A stretch of DNA of 64,000 nucleotides, taken from the NCBI GenBank assembly GCA_004293675.1, contig READ01000015.1:238865-302864 (forward strand), read 5' to 3'. This document shows, one piece after another, positions 55,617 to 64,000 of the stretch. This DNA comes from Betaproteobacteria bacterium. Lineage in GTDB: Bacteria; Pseudomonadota; Gammaproteobacteria; Burkholderiales; Casimicrobiaceae. The position numbers and the translations under genes were made by a program. The number at the start of each line of letters is the position of its first letter. Within the stretch, counting starts at the first letter, position 1. A model generated the notes under the pieces. The model did no database searches and had not been told where the DNA came from. It saw only the letters and a program-made list of their open reading frames with translations.

Positions 55617-57050
55617 ATGACTTGGGAAGTTGTTATTGGTCTTGAAACGCATGTGCAGCTGACCACTGCATCAAAGATTTTCTCCGGCGCGAGTACGGCG
55701 TTCGGCGCTGCGCCGAATACGCAAGCGACGATGGTTGATCTGGCGCTACCGGGCTCCTTGCCGGTGATGAACAAGGGCGCCGCTGAGCGTGCGGTGAAAT
55801 TTGGTTTGGCGATTGGCGCTAAGGTCAACCAGCGCAGCATTTTTGCGCGCAAAAACTATTTCTATCCGGATCTGCCGAAGGGCTATCAGATTTCACAGTT
55901 CGAGACGCCGATTGTTGAGGGCGGTTCGCTCACAATTACGCTTGATGATGGCACTGAAAAAATCGTTGAACTCACGCGTGCGCACCTTGAAGAAGACGCC
56001 GGAAAAAGCGTTCACGAACAGTTCGATCACGAAACCGGCGTCGATCTAAATCGCGCGGGTACGCCGCTGCTGGAAATCGTGACCGAGCCGGTAATGCGCA
56101 GTTCGAAAGAGGCCGTCGCTTACGCCAAAGCGTTGCACGGACTCGTGCGCTACCTCGATATTTGCGATGGCAACATGCAAGAAGGATCGTTTCGCTGCGA
56201 TGCCAACGTATCGGTGCGTCCTGTCGGACAAAAAGAATTCGGCACGCGTCGCGAAATCAAAAATTTGAACAGTTTTAAGTTCATGCAGCAGGCGATTGAT
56301 TTCGAGGTTCGCTGGCAGATCGAGCAGATCGAAGACGGCAAGAAAATTGTGCAGGCGACTGTGCTCTTCAATCCCGAAACTGGCGAAACCAAGGCCATGC
56401 GCAGCAAGGAAGACGCGATGGACTATCGCTACTTCCCAGATCCGGATTTGCCGCCGCTGGTCATCACGGATGAGATGTTTGCGCGGATCAAGGCGAGCAT
56501 GCCCGAGCTGCCCGAAGCCAAATGTGCGCGCTTTATGTCGCAGTACGGATTGCCGAAATACGATGCTCGTTTGCTCACTCAAGACGGCGCAACGTCGGCG
56601 TATTTTGAAACCGCCACCCAAGCGGGCGCGGATGCAAAACTCGCCGCCAACTGGACGATTGGTGAAGTCAACGCCACACTAAATCGCGATGAAAAAACGA
56701 TTGAGCAATCCCCCGTTGCCGCCAGCCAGCTCGCCGATCTAATCAAACGAATCAGCGATGGCACGATCAGCAACAAGATCGCCAAAACGGTGTTCGAGAC
56801 GTTGTGGAGTGGCGACGGCGCGAGCGTTGACGCCGTGATTGAAGCCAAGGGCCTCAAGCAAATCAGCGACGTCGGCGCCATCGAAAAAATCGTCGACGAA
56901 GTGCTCGCCAAAAGCCCCGCACAAATCGCCGACTACAAATCGGGCAAAGAAAAAGCGCTGATGAGTATCGTCGGTATGGTGATGAAGGCCTCGGCGGGCA
57001 AGGCCAATCCGGCACAGGTCAATGAAATCGTGAAACGCAAGATTTCCTGA
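55617..57050 (+). CDS. gatB: aspartyl/glutamyl-tRNA amidotransferase subunit B
   Basis: tRNA-binding kinase subunit of the GatCAB amidotransferase; it phosphorylates the misacylated aminoacyl group before amide transfer (477 aa). The N-terminal [52 protein letters not shown] and [16 protein letters not shown]-like segment ([16 protein letters not shown]) are family signatures, with the C-terminal YqeY-like tail ending [18 protein letters not shown] precedes the ATG. Last of gatCAB, convergent with the hydrolase gene. Confidence 0.97.
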   Translation: MTWEVVIGLETHVQLTTASKIFSGASTAFGAAPNTQATMVDLALPGSLPVMNKGAAERAVKFGLAIGAKVNQRSIFARKNYFYPDLPKGYQISQFETPIVEGGSLTITLDDGTEKIVELTRAHLEEDAGKSVHEQFDHETGVDLNRAGTPLLEIVTEPVMRSSKEAVAYAKALHGLVRYLDICDGNMQEGSFRCDANVSVRPVGQKEFGTRREIKNLNSFKFMQQAIDFEVRWQIEQIEDGKKIVQATVLFNPETGETKAMRSKEDAMDYRYFPDPDLPPLVITDEMFARIKASMPELPEAKCARFMSQYGLPKYDARLLTQDGATSAYFETATQAGADAKLAANWTIGEVNATLNRDEKTIEQSPVAASQLADLIKRISDGTISNKIAKTVFETLWSGDGASVDAVIEAKGLKQISDVGAIEKIVDEVLAKSPAQIADYKSGKEKALMSIVGMVMKASAGKANPAQVNEIVKRKIS

Positions 57051-57077
57051 CTACAGTTTCCAGCTTTCTGGTGCTAG

Positions 57078-57161
57078 GCCATACGAAATAAGGGTTACAA
57101 GCCATTTCAATTAGCCTTTGAAATAGCAGAATAACCGCCGAAACCCCTTATTTCTCTTGGC
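57078..57161. repeat. 84-bp intergenic repeat element, copy D (both ends perfect)
   Basis: Exactly 84 bp, beginning 28 nt after the gatB stop. The left end is GCCATACGAAATAAGG on the plus strand; the right end is GCCAAGAGAAATAAGG on the minus strand. This copy thus carries the 12-base fixed core at both ends and lies between two convergent genes. Confidence 0.85.
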
Positions 57162-57169
57162 AAACAGGC

Positions 57170-57258
57170 CGTAGGCTGGGTTGCGAAACCCAGCAATCCA
57201 TAAATCGTAGCCTCAAAGCCGCACCCTGCTGGGTTTCGTTCCTCAACCGCAGCCTACG
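57170..57258. repeat. inverted repeat next to 84-bp copy D
   Basis: CGTAGGCTGGGTTGCGAAAC (57170-, arm to 57195) is inverted at 57227-57258 with a few differences (arms of 26 and 32 bp). GTAGGCTGGGTT-type repeats are common dispersed sequences in proteobacteria. Together with the 84-bp copy it fills the gap between gatB and the convergent hydrolase gene. Confidence 0.75.
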
Positions 57259-57281
57259 AATGTCGGATCAGGCCGCCAACG

Positions 57282-58202
57282 CTAGTTCGGCGAAGCGTTC
57301 GCTTTGGCGCTTGTCGTTGTGATCAAACCGCGCTCGCGCAGCAGCGCATCAATCTGCACCTTCGCTGCCTCACGCGCCACGGGGTCTGGCCCGACGGTCA
57401 CGCCCTGTTGAGGCTTGACGCCGTTGGGCACCTCTTTGCGAATTCTGAGTTTGCCAGCTGGATTGTCGAAGCTGTGAAATGCGCCGGGCACAAGGGTGAT
57501 GGTGGCTGCTGGTTTCTTAGCGCTGATTTGAGCAATCCAATCTTTGCACGGCGCGGCCGGCGTCCAATCGTCAGCCTCGCCAATGAGAAGCGCCAAGGGT
57601 GAGGAAATTAGCTTAGGGCCGGTTGGGGCCGCATAGAGCGAACAGCCCGGATAAAAGGCAATCGCTTGCGCGAACTTCAGCTCGTCGCTGAATCCACCCG
57701 TGGCCGCGCCGCGAGTGATCGTTGCCAGCGTGGTGCTGCCGCCATGCGACCAACCCCAGATCACCAGCTTGCTCTTGTTCACGTCGTCTCGAGCGGTGAG
57801 CCATGTGCGTGCGGCCAACACATCATCGACGCGATCACGCTGATTAATGGTTCGGCTTTGAAATTTCTGGGTGCACACTTCATCGTAGCCCCTCGAAGAG
57901 AAGCTCTCAGGAAACACGACGATAAAGCCGCGCTCAACCAGCCAGTCTTTCCACATGGTGTGACGCGCGTTGAGCTTACCCCGCTCTCCCACACCACCAC
58001 AGCCATGCAGCATAATCGCCGCTGAGCGTGGGTTTGCGGCTTTACCTTCGGGCATGAATAGCTGCGCGCGCAGCGTTTTACCCTCACCTAAATGAGGCGC
58101 GGGAATCGCGATGACCTCGGCGTGGGGTGCAGCGACAAGCCCACCCAGCACGAGTGCACTGATCGTTGATTTAGAGAGCGTGGAGAAGCCGCCCATAGTC
58201 AT
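57282..58202 (-). CDS. exported alpha/beta hydrolase, dienelactone hydrolase-like
   Basis: Protein of 306 aa with an N-terminal signal-like segment (ISALVLGGLVAAPHAEV) and an alpha/beta hydrolase fold of the dienelactone hydrolase type. The oxyanion region is IMLHGCGGVGERGK, the nucleophile elbow is WGWSHGGST, the acid is probably in IGEADDWTPAAPC, and the base His is in VPGAFHSFDN. Two pairs of cysteines could form disulfides in the periplasm. Substrate unknown. The ATG overlaps the stop of the thioesterase gene (ATGA). Confidence 0.82.
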   Translation of the reverse strand: MTMGGFSTLSKSTISALVLGGLVAAPHAEVIAIPAPHLGEGKTLRAQLFMPEGKAANPRSAAIMLHGCGGVGERGKLNARHTMWKDWLVERGFIVVFPESFSSRGYDEVCTQKFQSRTINQRDRVDDVLAARTWLTARDDVNKSKLVIWGWSHGGSTTLATITRGAATGGFSDELKFAQAIAFYPGCSLYAAPTGPKLISSPLALLIGEADDWTPAAPCKDWIAQISAKKPAATITLVPGAFHSFDNPAGKLRIRKEVPNGVKPQQGVTVGPDPVAREAAKVQIDALLRERGLITTTSAKANASPN

Positions 58203-58627
58203 ACAAGTACCGTTTCGGAATCAGACGGCAATTCTCTGGGCTTGCCATCCGGACCGATCGACACATAGGTGAGCTCCGCTTCCGTCACTTTGACCACCGT
58301 GGTGCCACGATTGCGTTCGGAATACACCTCAACATCGACCGTGATTGAGGTGCGCCCGACGCGCTTAATCGTGGCGTAAAAACTCACCACGTCACCAATC
58401 TGAACCGGCTGCTTAAACACAAACGAATTCACCGCCACCGTTGCGATTCGCCCACGCGCACGATGAGCGGCCGGGATACTGCCCGCCAGGTCAACCTGCG
58501 ACATGATCCAGCCACCAAAGATGTCGCCGTTGGCGTTGCTATCGGCGGGCATCGGAATCACTCTGAGCGCAAGCTCTTTATCCGTCGGGAGTGAAATGGG
58601 GTTATCGGTCGCGGTTGGCGTGTTCAT
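58199..58627 (-). CDS. YciA-type acyl-CoA thioesterase
   Basis: Hot-dog-fold thioesterase of 142 aa that hydrolyses acyl-CoA. The signature PADSNANGDIFGGWIMSQVD contains the catalytic Asn and Asp positions of the YciA family, followed by ATVAVNSFVFKQPVQIGDVV. It is upstream of and coupled to the exported hydrolase by a 4-base overlap, although the two products would act in different compartments. ATG at 58627. Confidence 0.9.
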   Translation of the reverse strand: MNTPTATDNPISLPTDKELALRVIPMPADSNANGDIFGGWIMSQVDLAGSIPAAHRARGRIATVAVNSFVFKQPVQIGDVVSFYATIKRVGRTSITVDVEVYSERNRGTTVVKVTEAELTYVSIGPDGKPRELPSDSETVLV

Positions 58628-58733
58628 CGTTTGGATGGCTTCGAAGGATTGCCACCATTATCGACGACAGCGCGGTGCATTTAAGCAACCCGAAGTCACC
58701 TGATCGCTTCGGACCACGGAATAATCGCGTCAA

Positions 58734-59687
58734 CTAAGGCGCGTCGAACCCCAACTTTGCGAAATCATTGCTCTGAATGGCGGCGATTGTTTCGCGCACC
58801 AGTGCTTGTAATCGTTGGCGGTCTTCGACTGTGTCGAGACGCTGCAAATAGCGTTCAGGAAGCGCGCCTTCGCACTGGGCGTTGTTCGTGCAAAGCTGCA
58901 ACGCGGTGAGACTGTCTGCGCTGCAATCGAGCCCGTATTCGCAGGCCGCAATCGCGAGCGCCAGCGCACGAAGATCGCTGCGTTCAGTTTTCGCAAAACT
59001 TCCTTCGTCGATTCGCCGTTCTAGCGAACGATGCACGTACTCTTGCAGCGACGCAATCGAATAGCCGTCGCGCGAAATGATGCTTGCGCGCGCCAGATCA
59101 CGGGCGCGCGCCTCGTCGCCTTCGCGCCAGAATTTGAACGCCAATTCGCCGACTGAGGCCGCATCACCTCGCCGTGCCATATCGTCGAGCCGCTGCGTCG
59201 TTTGAACGAGCTCGTCGCTTGAAAGGTGAAAAAACCCCGCGCAGCGTTGGCGTAGCTTTTGATAGGCCTCGGTGCGCAGGGCGTTGCTGCTGGCACCGCG
59301 CGGCATTGCGTCGATCAGATTTTGAACGCTTCCGACTTGGCCAGCCGCGCTCAGAAAGGTCGGGAAGCACGCGCTCCAGGCGCGGTACGCCAAATCGCGT
59401 TCGAACGGCGTTAGCGCGCTCTCGAGCCGACGATAGTCTGCGTTCAAATCAGCGCTTCGCTCTAGCGCATTGGCGTGGCGCGCGGTGAGTCCGGCAAATC
59501 CGCTGATCGCGCTTGCCGGAGAGACGATGTCTTTGGCGTTGGCGCGTGCTCCGACTGATGTCGCGGATTTGATGAGAGCGTCGCCAGTCGTACCGGGCAC
59601 GTTCGCCGTGCGGTGCAATGCCACGACAAACAGAGTCGCAACAATTGACGCGATCAGTGCCATCCAAAGTGGGCGGTGTTGTTTCAT
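58734..59687 (-). CDS. membrane-anchored protein of unknown function
   Basis: Protein of 317 aa that I do not recognise. An N-terminal transmembrane segment (WMALIASIVATLFVVAL) is followed by a mostly helical soluble domain. A cysteine cluster near residues 245-275 (CEYGLDCS ... LCTNNAQCEG) suggests disulfides and a periplasmic location. The start is set at the ATG at 59687 (MKQHRPLW) because an in-frame TTG at 59702 lies inside the terminator hairpin of the upstream gene. No operon partner is apparent. Confidence 0.7.
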   Translation of the reverse strand: MKQHRPLWMALIASIVATLFVVALHRTANVPGTTGDALIKSATSVGARANAKDIVSPASAISGFAGLTARHANALERSADLNADYRRLESALTPFERDLAYRAWSACFPTFLSAAGQVGSVQNLIDAMPRGASSNALRTEAYQKLRQRCAGFFHLSSDELVQTTQRLDDMARRGDAASVGELAFKFWREGDEARARDLARASIISRDGYSIASLQEYVHRSLERRIDEGSFAKTERSDLRALALAIAACEYGLDCSADSLTALQLCTNNAQCEGALPERYLQRLDTVEDRQRLQALVRETIAAIQSNDFAKLGFDAP

Positions 59688-59691
59688 AAAT

Positions 59692-59718
59692 AAAAAACCC
59701 AAGCACTACGCTTGGGTT
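59692..59718 (-). terminator. Rho-independent terminator of the interrupted secreted-protein gene
   Basis: AACCCAAGC (59696-59704) pairs perfectly with GCTTGGGTT (59710-59718) around a 5-nt loop. On the minus strand it ends in a T run (59692-59697). It lies about 55 bp after the stop at 59775 and just before the start of the next gene. Confidence 0.88.
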
Positions 59719-59774
59719 GTAGGTTGGCGTCACGGCGCATCACGGTGAGGGCGATGCGCCGGTGGATCAACGAG

Positions 59775-61430
59775 CTACTGGCAACCGTTGATCTTGAACG
59801 AAGCGATTCGGGTGCTCCAGTTGAAGGTTCCGTCGGTTTTCAGATACTCGGTCGTGTACCAGAACGTGCAATCATCGACTGGGTCGACACTCATGTGGCT
59901 GTAGTCTCCCCAGCGGCTCAGCGAACGACCCTGCGCGCCACCGCCTTGAATGATGGTCGTTTCGTTGCTCAACGTGTTGAGTGGATCGCTGGCAAGCCGT
60001 GTAGCGTAGCGGATCGCCGGTTTCATGCCACTGCCTGAAACACTGTAGCCCAACGCAATATTGCCTTGTTTGTCCATGGCGATGCTACCCATCCAGCGAT
60101 GATTGGTGTCCGGCGCATAGCTTGATTGCTGATAGATCGTTGGGGTCGTGTTGGCGTTGCGGATTTCGTACCAGCGCGTGCCGCTGTAACCGCTACTGGG
60201 TTTGTTGGTCGCACCGATTTTGACGGCGTGGTTGACCACCAACGCGTCGTGGCCGTCGGCAAAGCGTCGATACGCCAATCGATACATCGCGCGATCAGCC
60301 AGCGAATCGAGCGTTTGATTGGTGCCCGCTTGGGGCACACAGGTGCCGCCGCCACACGCCGCCGCAAACGACGAAACAGCGATCGCTGTGGGTCCCGTAA
60401 ACGTGGTGTTAGCCGTGTTGGCCCAATCGACTTTGAATTTCCACAAATTCAATTTGTTCGTCGCGATATTCACAAAAAAGTTTGGCGTCCCAGCGGGTGG
60501 CAAAATTTGCCCATCAAGATCCGACGGCAGCAATCCGCCGAAGGCCGTGCTCAGTTGGAAGCATTGCTGCGTCGCCGCAGCGCCCGCCAACATTGCTGCG
60601 CGGTCAAGCGCGCAAACCTTAGCGCCGCCGAAGGTGTTGCCGTTAAAGATGTTGTAGCTGACGTAGTAGGCGTCTGGCCACACACCAGCCTTCGGGTAGT
60701 CGTTAAATCCCGTGTACTGGAACGCGTAGCGATCATAGGCACCGGTTGCGTCGGATGTTTGCGAAACCGCAACGCACTGGTAGTAAGGGCCGCCCGTTGG
60801 TACGGCAAACTGCATCAATACCCAGCGATTAGCCTGCTTGTCGTACAAAACCACTGGATCGCCATCGTTAGAGGTTGCGCAAGCGTTTGGCATACCCGCA
60901 AACAAGGTGTTGCCAGCCACTGGGCCGTACACCGCCGCGCCAGTCGATTTGTTGAACACTGCCAGTGACGTGTTCACCCATTGCACATACTGCGTTGCAC
61001 CCACGGCGCCGGTGGTGTCTGGCGGCGCTGAGCGAACTGAAAAGGTGCCATTGGGTCCCGTAAAGCCGGTGCCTACGCCATCGAATCCCAAGCCCGTTGT
61101 GGTTGGCGCGGCCGGAGCCGATGTGGCGCCGCCCGCGCGACTGGCCGAGATATGCCCGGTTTGGGCAACGGCATCGTCAAGGTGATCAGGCGAATCTTGG
61201 TACGGAACGCGGCGCTTGTCTTTGGCTTCTTTCCACACCGAAAGATCAATCGGCGCACTGGGCGCATTGCGCAGCACAAAGCCGCGATCCTAGTGCGCTG
61301 CTTGAACGACTTCGGCGCGACCTGGTGCGTTCTGAGAGTTTCCTTGCGCAGAAGCGACAGAGGCGAGTGAGGCAACTAGCAGGGCTGTGGTGAGCCCCCA
61401 GGCAGACGCCTTCCGTTGCTTTGTATCCAT
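59775..61430 (-). pseudogene. large secreted protein gene interrupted by an in-frame TAG
   Basis: Reading from the ATG at 61430 (AGGAG nine bases upstream), a clear signal peptide (ASAWGLTTALLVASLASVAS, cleavage near ASA-QG) is followed by GRAEVVQAAH and then TAG at 61292-61290, codon 47. The same frame continues without another stop for 504 codons: DRGFVLRNAPSAPID, TTGAVGATQYVQWVNTSLAV, RYAFQYTGFNDYPKAGVWPD, HRWMGSIAMDKQGNIALGYS. The body resembles a family of secreted bacterial proteins of unknown function, possibly beta-propeller-like. An internal GTG at 61277 could give a 500-residue protein lacking a signal peptide. A nonsense mutation, sequencing error or readthrough are the options. 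Confidence 0.75.
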
Positions 61431-61737
61431 GACTTTTGAACTCCTAAATTTTGGATAGAGTCCCGGTCGACATGTCGTATTCAAACACCGCAATCTGGGT
61501 AGCGGCAGCATGATCCTACATGCAACGAACAGAACCTTGCGTCCAACGAAATGAAACGATGGTTGCGTCTGCCGTCAGCTCGATGCAACTTCACGCTCCC
61601 CCTTTTCGCGGGATGTAGCCGAATGTAGCGATTGAAGCTGTCGCCGGGTCGCTTCCACTGAGTTACTGCATCCCTGCGCGCCAGCGCCAACAAAAAAGCC
61701 CGGCGAACCGGGCTGCTTTTTGCCGAGCGCGAAGCGC
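61431..61737. other. gene-free region between the secreted-protein gene and the peroxiredoxin
   Basis: 307 bp. It holds the promoter and AGGAG ribosome-binding site of the interrupted secreted-protein gene at its left end and the peroxiredoxin terminator at 61692-61714 at its right end. I see no gene or repeat in the middle. Confidence 0.5.
61692..61714 (-). terminator. Rho-independent terminator after peroxiredoxin
   Basis: AGCCCGG-CGAA-CCGGGCT hairpin (61697-61714) with a T run on the minus strand (61692-61697), 24 bp after the peroxiredoxin stop. Confidence 0.88.
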
Positions 61738-62247
61738 CTAACCCAACTGCGCCAGCATATTCTCAGCAAACGAACAATTGGCCGGACCGACGCCTTCAAC
61801 GTTGACTTGCTTCACAACGCCATTGTCGACTAACAGCGAGAAGCGCTGGCAGCGAACGCCCATGCCTTTGGCGGTCAAATCGAACTCCAAGCCCATCGCC
61901 TTGGTGAACGCGCCCGAACCGTCACCGAGCATGCGAATTTTGCCGTCGGTTTTTTGCGATTGCGCCCATGCGCCCATCACGAAACCGTCGTTAACGGACA
62001 TGCAAACGACTTCTGCAACGCCCTTGGCTTTGAGCGCATCGAGGTGCTTCAAGTAACCAGGCACGTGCTGTGCGGAGCAGGTAGGCGTGAACGCACCGGG
62101 CAAGCCGAAGATCACAATCTTTTTGCCAGCAGCGAGTGCTGCGATGTCTACCGGCATAGGCGGCATTGGGCAGTTTTTTGCGTCGTCGTTGCCGACGGAT
62201 TCAGTGAGCGTTGCGCCGGGGAGTTGGTCGCCGATTTTGATGGTCAT
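61738..62247 (-). CDS. Prx5-type peroxiredoxin
   Basis: Thiol peroxidase reducing H2O2 and alkyl hydroperoxides (169 aa). The peroxidatic Cys is C57 in LPGAFTPTCS, and the family motifs CMSVNDGFVMGAWA and GVRCQRFSLLVDNGVV are present, with a further Cys near the C-terminus (PANCSFAENML). No fused glutaredoxin domain. ATG with GGAATATCCC upstream; single-gene unit with its own terminator. Confidence 0.94.
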   Translation of the reverse strand: MTIKIGDQLPGATLTESVGNDDAKNCPMPPMPVDIAALAAGKKIVIFGLPGAFTPTCSAQHVPGYLKHLDALKAKGVAEVVCMSVNDGFVMGAWAQSQKTDGKIRMLGDGSGAFTKAMGLEFDLTAKGMGVRCQRFSLLVDNGVVKQVNVEGVGPANCSFAENMLAQLG

Positions 62248-62351
62248 GGGATATTCCTAAGTGTGTTTCGAAATGATTGAAAACCGTTGGCGACGAGGGA
62301 GGTGGCGTAACGCCCGATGCAAACTTGGCGCGCCAGATGCGGCAAGCTTTG

Positions 62352-62402
62352 CGTCCTTCGTCCTTCGTCTTTCGTCCTTGGCTTGCCGCAAGGCAAGCCA
62401 AA
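62352..62402. repeat. TCGTCCT tandem units and GNRA-loop hairpin
   Basis: CGTCCTTCGTCCTTCGTCTT (62352-) is a short tandem run of TTCGTC-type units, followed by a hairpin TTGGCTTGCC-GCAA-GGCAAGCCAA (62378-62402-ish) with a GCAA tetraloop. It ends about 20 bp upstream of the IMPase-family gene, so it may lie in its 5' leader. Confidence 0.6.
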
Positions 62403-62423
62403 TCAGCGAAAATTATCGTCGAT

Positions 62424-63227
62424 ATGAATAACCTTGCCGAATTTAGGGCGTTTGCCGAAACGCTTGCCGAGCTTGCCCGACCCATTGCGCGGCGCTACTT
62501 CCGTTCGGATTTGACGGTCATTGATAAGCCTGATGCCACGCCAGTCACGCTGGCCGACATGGAAATTGAATCGGCTATTCGCGCCGAAATCGCCCGCGTT
62601 TACCCGTCGCACGGCGTTCTTGGGGAGGAGCACGAATCGACGAATCTCGGCGCGGATTGGGTCTGGGTGATCGACCCGATTGATGGCACCAAGGCTTTTA
62701 CCTGCGGCAAACCGCAATTCGGCACGTTGATCGCGCTTACCCACCACGGTGAGCCCGTTGTCGGCGTGGTCGATCAAGCGATCATCGGCGAGCGCTGGAT
62801 CGGCGCGCGTGGCTTGGGCGCCACGTTTAACGGCGCACCGATTCGAACTAAAGCGCGGGCAAAGACCCTGACAGATGCGATCGTACTAACCACATCGCCC
62901 GATATTTTTGTCGGCGACAACAGGACTTCGTTTGAACGATTGAAGCGCGCTTGCAAAGGCGTTTACTACGGCGGCGATTGCTACAACTTCGCCTTGCTCG
63001 CAGCGGGGCACGTTGATTTGGTCGTCGAGGCAGGGCTTAAAACAGTCGATTTCGCCGCCCTCGTCAATCCGATCATTGAAGCCGGTGGCGTTTGCTGCGA
63101 TTGGCGTGGCGAGCCACTGACCCTCACGAGCGACGGCACGATCATCGCGGCGGCCAACCAAGCGCTCGCTGACGAGGTGCTTGCCGCGCTTGCCCCCTCT
63201 CCCGCGGGCGGGAGAGAGTTCGGGTGA
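62424..63227 (+). CDS. hisN: inositol-monophosphatase-family phosphatase, HisN-like
   Basis: Mg-dependent phosphatase of 267 aa. Metal-binding motifs are GEEHES (near residue 70), WVIDPIDGTKAF and GLKTVDFAAL. The overall pattern fits the histidinol-phosphatase (HisN) branch, which would complete histidine synthesis, but inositol monophosphatase or related activity is possible. The ATG at 62424 (MNNLAEFRAF) is chosen; an upstream in-frame codon at 62277 would run through repeats. The last residues (APSPAGGREFG) are encoded by a palindromic repeat that supplies the stop codon. Confidence 0.88.
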   Translation: MNNLAEFRAFAETLAELARPIARRYFRSDLTVIDKPDATPVTLADMEIESAIRAEIARVYPSHGVLGEEHESTNLGADWVWVIDPIDGTKAFTCGKPQFGTLIALTHHGEPVVGVVDQAIIGERWIGARGLGATFNGAPIRTKARAKTLTDAIVLTTSPDIFVGDNRTSFERLKRACKGVYYGGDCYNFALLAAGHVDLVVEAGLKTVDFAALVNPIIEAGGVCCDWRGEPLTLTSDGTIIAAANQALADEVLAALAPSPAGGREFG

Positions 63228-63236
63228 GGGTGTTGA
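63191..63236. repeat. GC-rich palindromic repeat at the 3' end of the IMPase gene
   Basis: CCCTCTCCCGCGGGCGGGAG followed by AGAGTTCGGGTGAGGGTGTT. It is related in layout (palindrome plus GAGGGTGTT) to the repeats in uvrA and mutY but has a different central sequence. It encodes the C-terminal residues PSPAGGREFG and the stop. Confidence 0.75.
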
Positions 63237-63348
63237 TGCAGCAAAACCGACACTGTTTGGCGCGGTCATTCAATACCCACCGAAGCTCAAGCGCTCATCC
63301 ACACTTGGGCGGCGAGCGTGTCACAGCTTCCGCTTCGGGCGCGTCAAG

Positions 63349-64000
63349 ATGATTGATCCCCTCTTTCGCGCCCTCGTTGACCGAGAAATCAAAAACCGAT
63401 TTCTGGGCGGTGCGCTCTCGCCCATTTGGTGGCTCGCTCAACCGCTTCTCACACTGGGCGTTTACGCGATTGTGTTTGGCTTGTTCATGCGCGCGCCGGT
63501 GCCGCCGTCCTATGGCGACAGTTTTGTGGCGTTTCTCGCGGTGGGTTTGTGGCCGTGGATTGCTTTTGCCGAGGCAGTGACTCGGAGCGCGTCGAGCTTG
63601 ATTGCACAGGCCGCGTTGATTACGCGCACCGCCTTGCCGCGAATCTATGTGCCGTTGTCCGTGGTGGTCGTGAGCCTCGCGCTCAATTGGTTGGCGCTCA
63701 CGGTGATTGTTGTGGGCTTCAAAGTGCTGGGCATGCAGGTTTATTTGAGCGGGATTGTGTTTTCGCTACCGGCGTGGATTGCCTTGTTGTTGATCGCCAT
63801 CGGGTTGGCGTGGATGGTTTCGGCAGCACAGGTGTTGGTTCGAGACATTGACGGCATGCTCGCACCGGTCTTTATGTTGCTCTCGTTCATTTGCGGTATC
63901 CAGTACGGAATTGATTCAATTCCCGCGCAGTGGCGCGATGTGATTTTGACCAATCCGTTCACGCACTTGATCGCGCGGATGCGCGACACGTATCTCGCGG
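63349..64000 (+). CDS. ABC-2 type polysaccharide export permease (partial)
   Basis: The first 217 codons of a membrane permease; the gene runs off the window. The N-terminal motif LVDREIKNRFLGGALSPIWW (RxLK-R-Y-SLG type), the segment PLLTLGVYAIVFGLFMRAPV and later ALPRIYVPLSVVVVSLALNW match the Wzm/KpsM-type permeases that export O-antigen or capsular polysaccharide with an ATPase partner. Five hydrophobic segments are visible. ATG at 63349, weak ribosome-binding site. The ATPase and glycosyltransferases would be expected downstream, outside this window. Confidence 0.88.
   Translation, partial: MIDPLFRALVDREIKNRFLGGALSPIWWLAQPLLTLGVYAIVFGLFMRAPVPPSYGDSFVAFLAVGLWPWIAFAEAVTRSASSLIAQAALITRTALPRIYVPLSVVVVSLALNWLALTVIVVGFKVLGMQVYLSGIVFSLPAWIALLLIAIGLAWMVSAAQVLVRDIDGMLAPVFMLLSFICGIQYGIDSIPAQWRDVILTNPFTHLIARMRDTYLA

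Noticed and set aside
62352-62377. CRISPR array from the TTCGTC tandem units
   Set aside because: The units are about 7 bp, directly abutting, with no spacers and no cas genes; it is a short tandem repeat.

Overview
The window is chromosomal DNA (moderately GC-rich, no rRNA or tRNA genes seen) from a betaproteobacterium, most likely a relative of the Burkholderiales. The evidence is gene content and order: rsmB-DUF4390-ntrYX, nadD-rsfS-rlmH-maf-rng, mreBCD-mrdA-rodA divergent from gatCAB, a double-length UvrA, and phenylalanine 4-monooxygenase. I do not assign a genus.

Layout. 1-2.1 kb: dnaN (partial) and dnaA on the minus strand, with DnaA boxes on both sides of dnaA. 2.3-7.8 kb: rsmB, a DUF4390 gene, ntrY and ntrX, each overlapping the next by 4 bases. 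8.0-20.6 kb: a phosphate/polyphosphate block with pstSCAB-phoU on the minus strand, a divergent Tat-exported PhoX-type phosphatase, ppk1-sixA on the plus strand, then an OlsB-like acyltransferase and ppx. 20.8-27.6 kb: a small basic protein and a 2034-residue tandem UvrA. 27.9-36.7 kb: pepE, then the minus-strand run nadD, rsfS (with a very long Lys/Ala tail), rlmH, maf, rng, a DUF4230 protein and a TPR/GT41 glycosyltransferase. 37.0-43.7 kb: an accessory-looking stretch with a small secreted protein, a LysR regulator, phhA, a solitary HsdR-N-like nuclease between long inverted repeats, a YeeE/YedE transporter and mutY. 43.8-53.3 kb: mreBCD-mrdA-rodA-rlpA-tolB-pal-cpoB, all minus strand, a cell-shape and envelope operon. 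53.6-57.1 kb: gatCAB. 57.3-64 kb: hydrolase, thioesterase, two poorly characterised exported or membrane proteins (one broken by an in-frame stop), a peroxiredoxin, an IMPase-family phosphatase and the start of an ABC-2 permease.

The most unusual feature of the window is its repeat load. An exactly 84-bp AT-rich element occurs five times, always just downstream of a stop codon. A GC-rich palindromic element sits in frame three times inside the double UvrA and also forms the starting region of mutY; a related palindrome supplies the last residues of the IMPase gene. A 166-bp foldback element flanked by CTAG abuts rsfS. A composite inverted repeat of roughly 0.35-0.42 kb per arm brackets the solitary nuclease gene. 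Several other foldback or REP-like units fill intergenic space, one of them inside the gat operon. The best candidates for undescribed biology are the 84-bp 3'-end element, the repeat-bracketed nuclease cassette and the repeat-derived protein inserts in UvrA.
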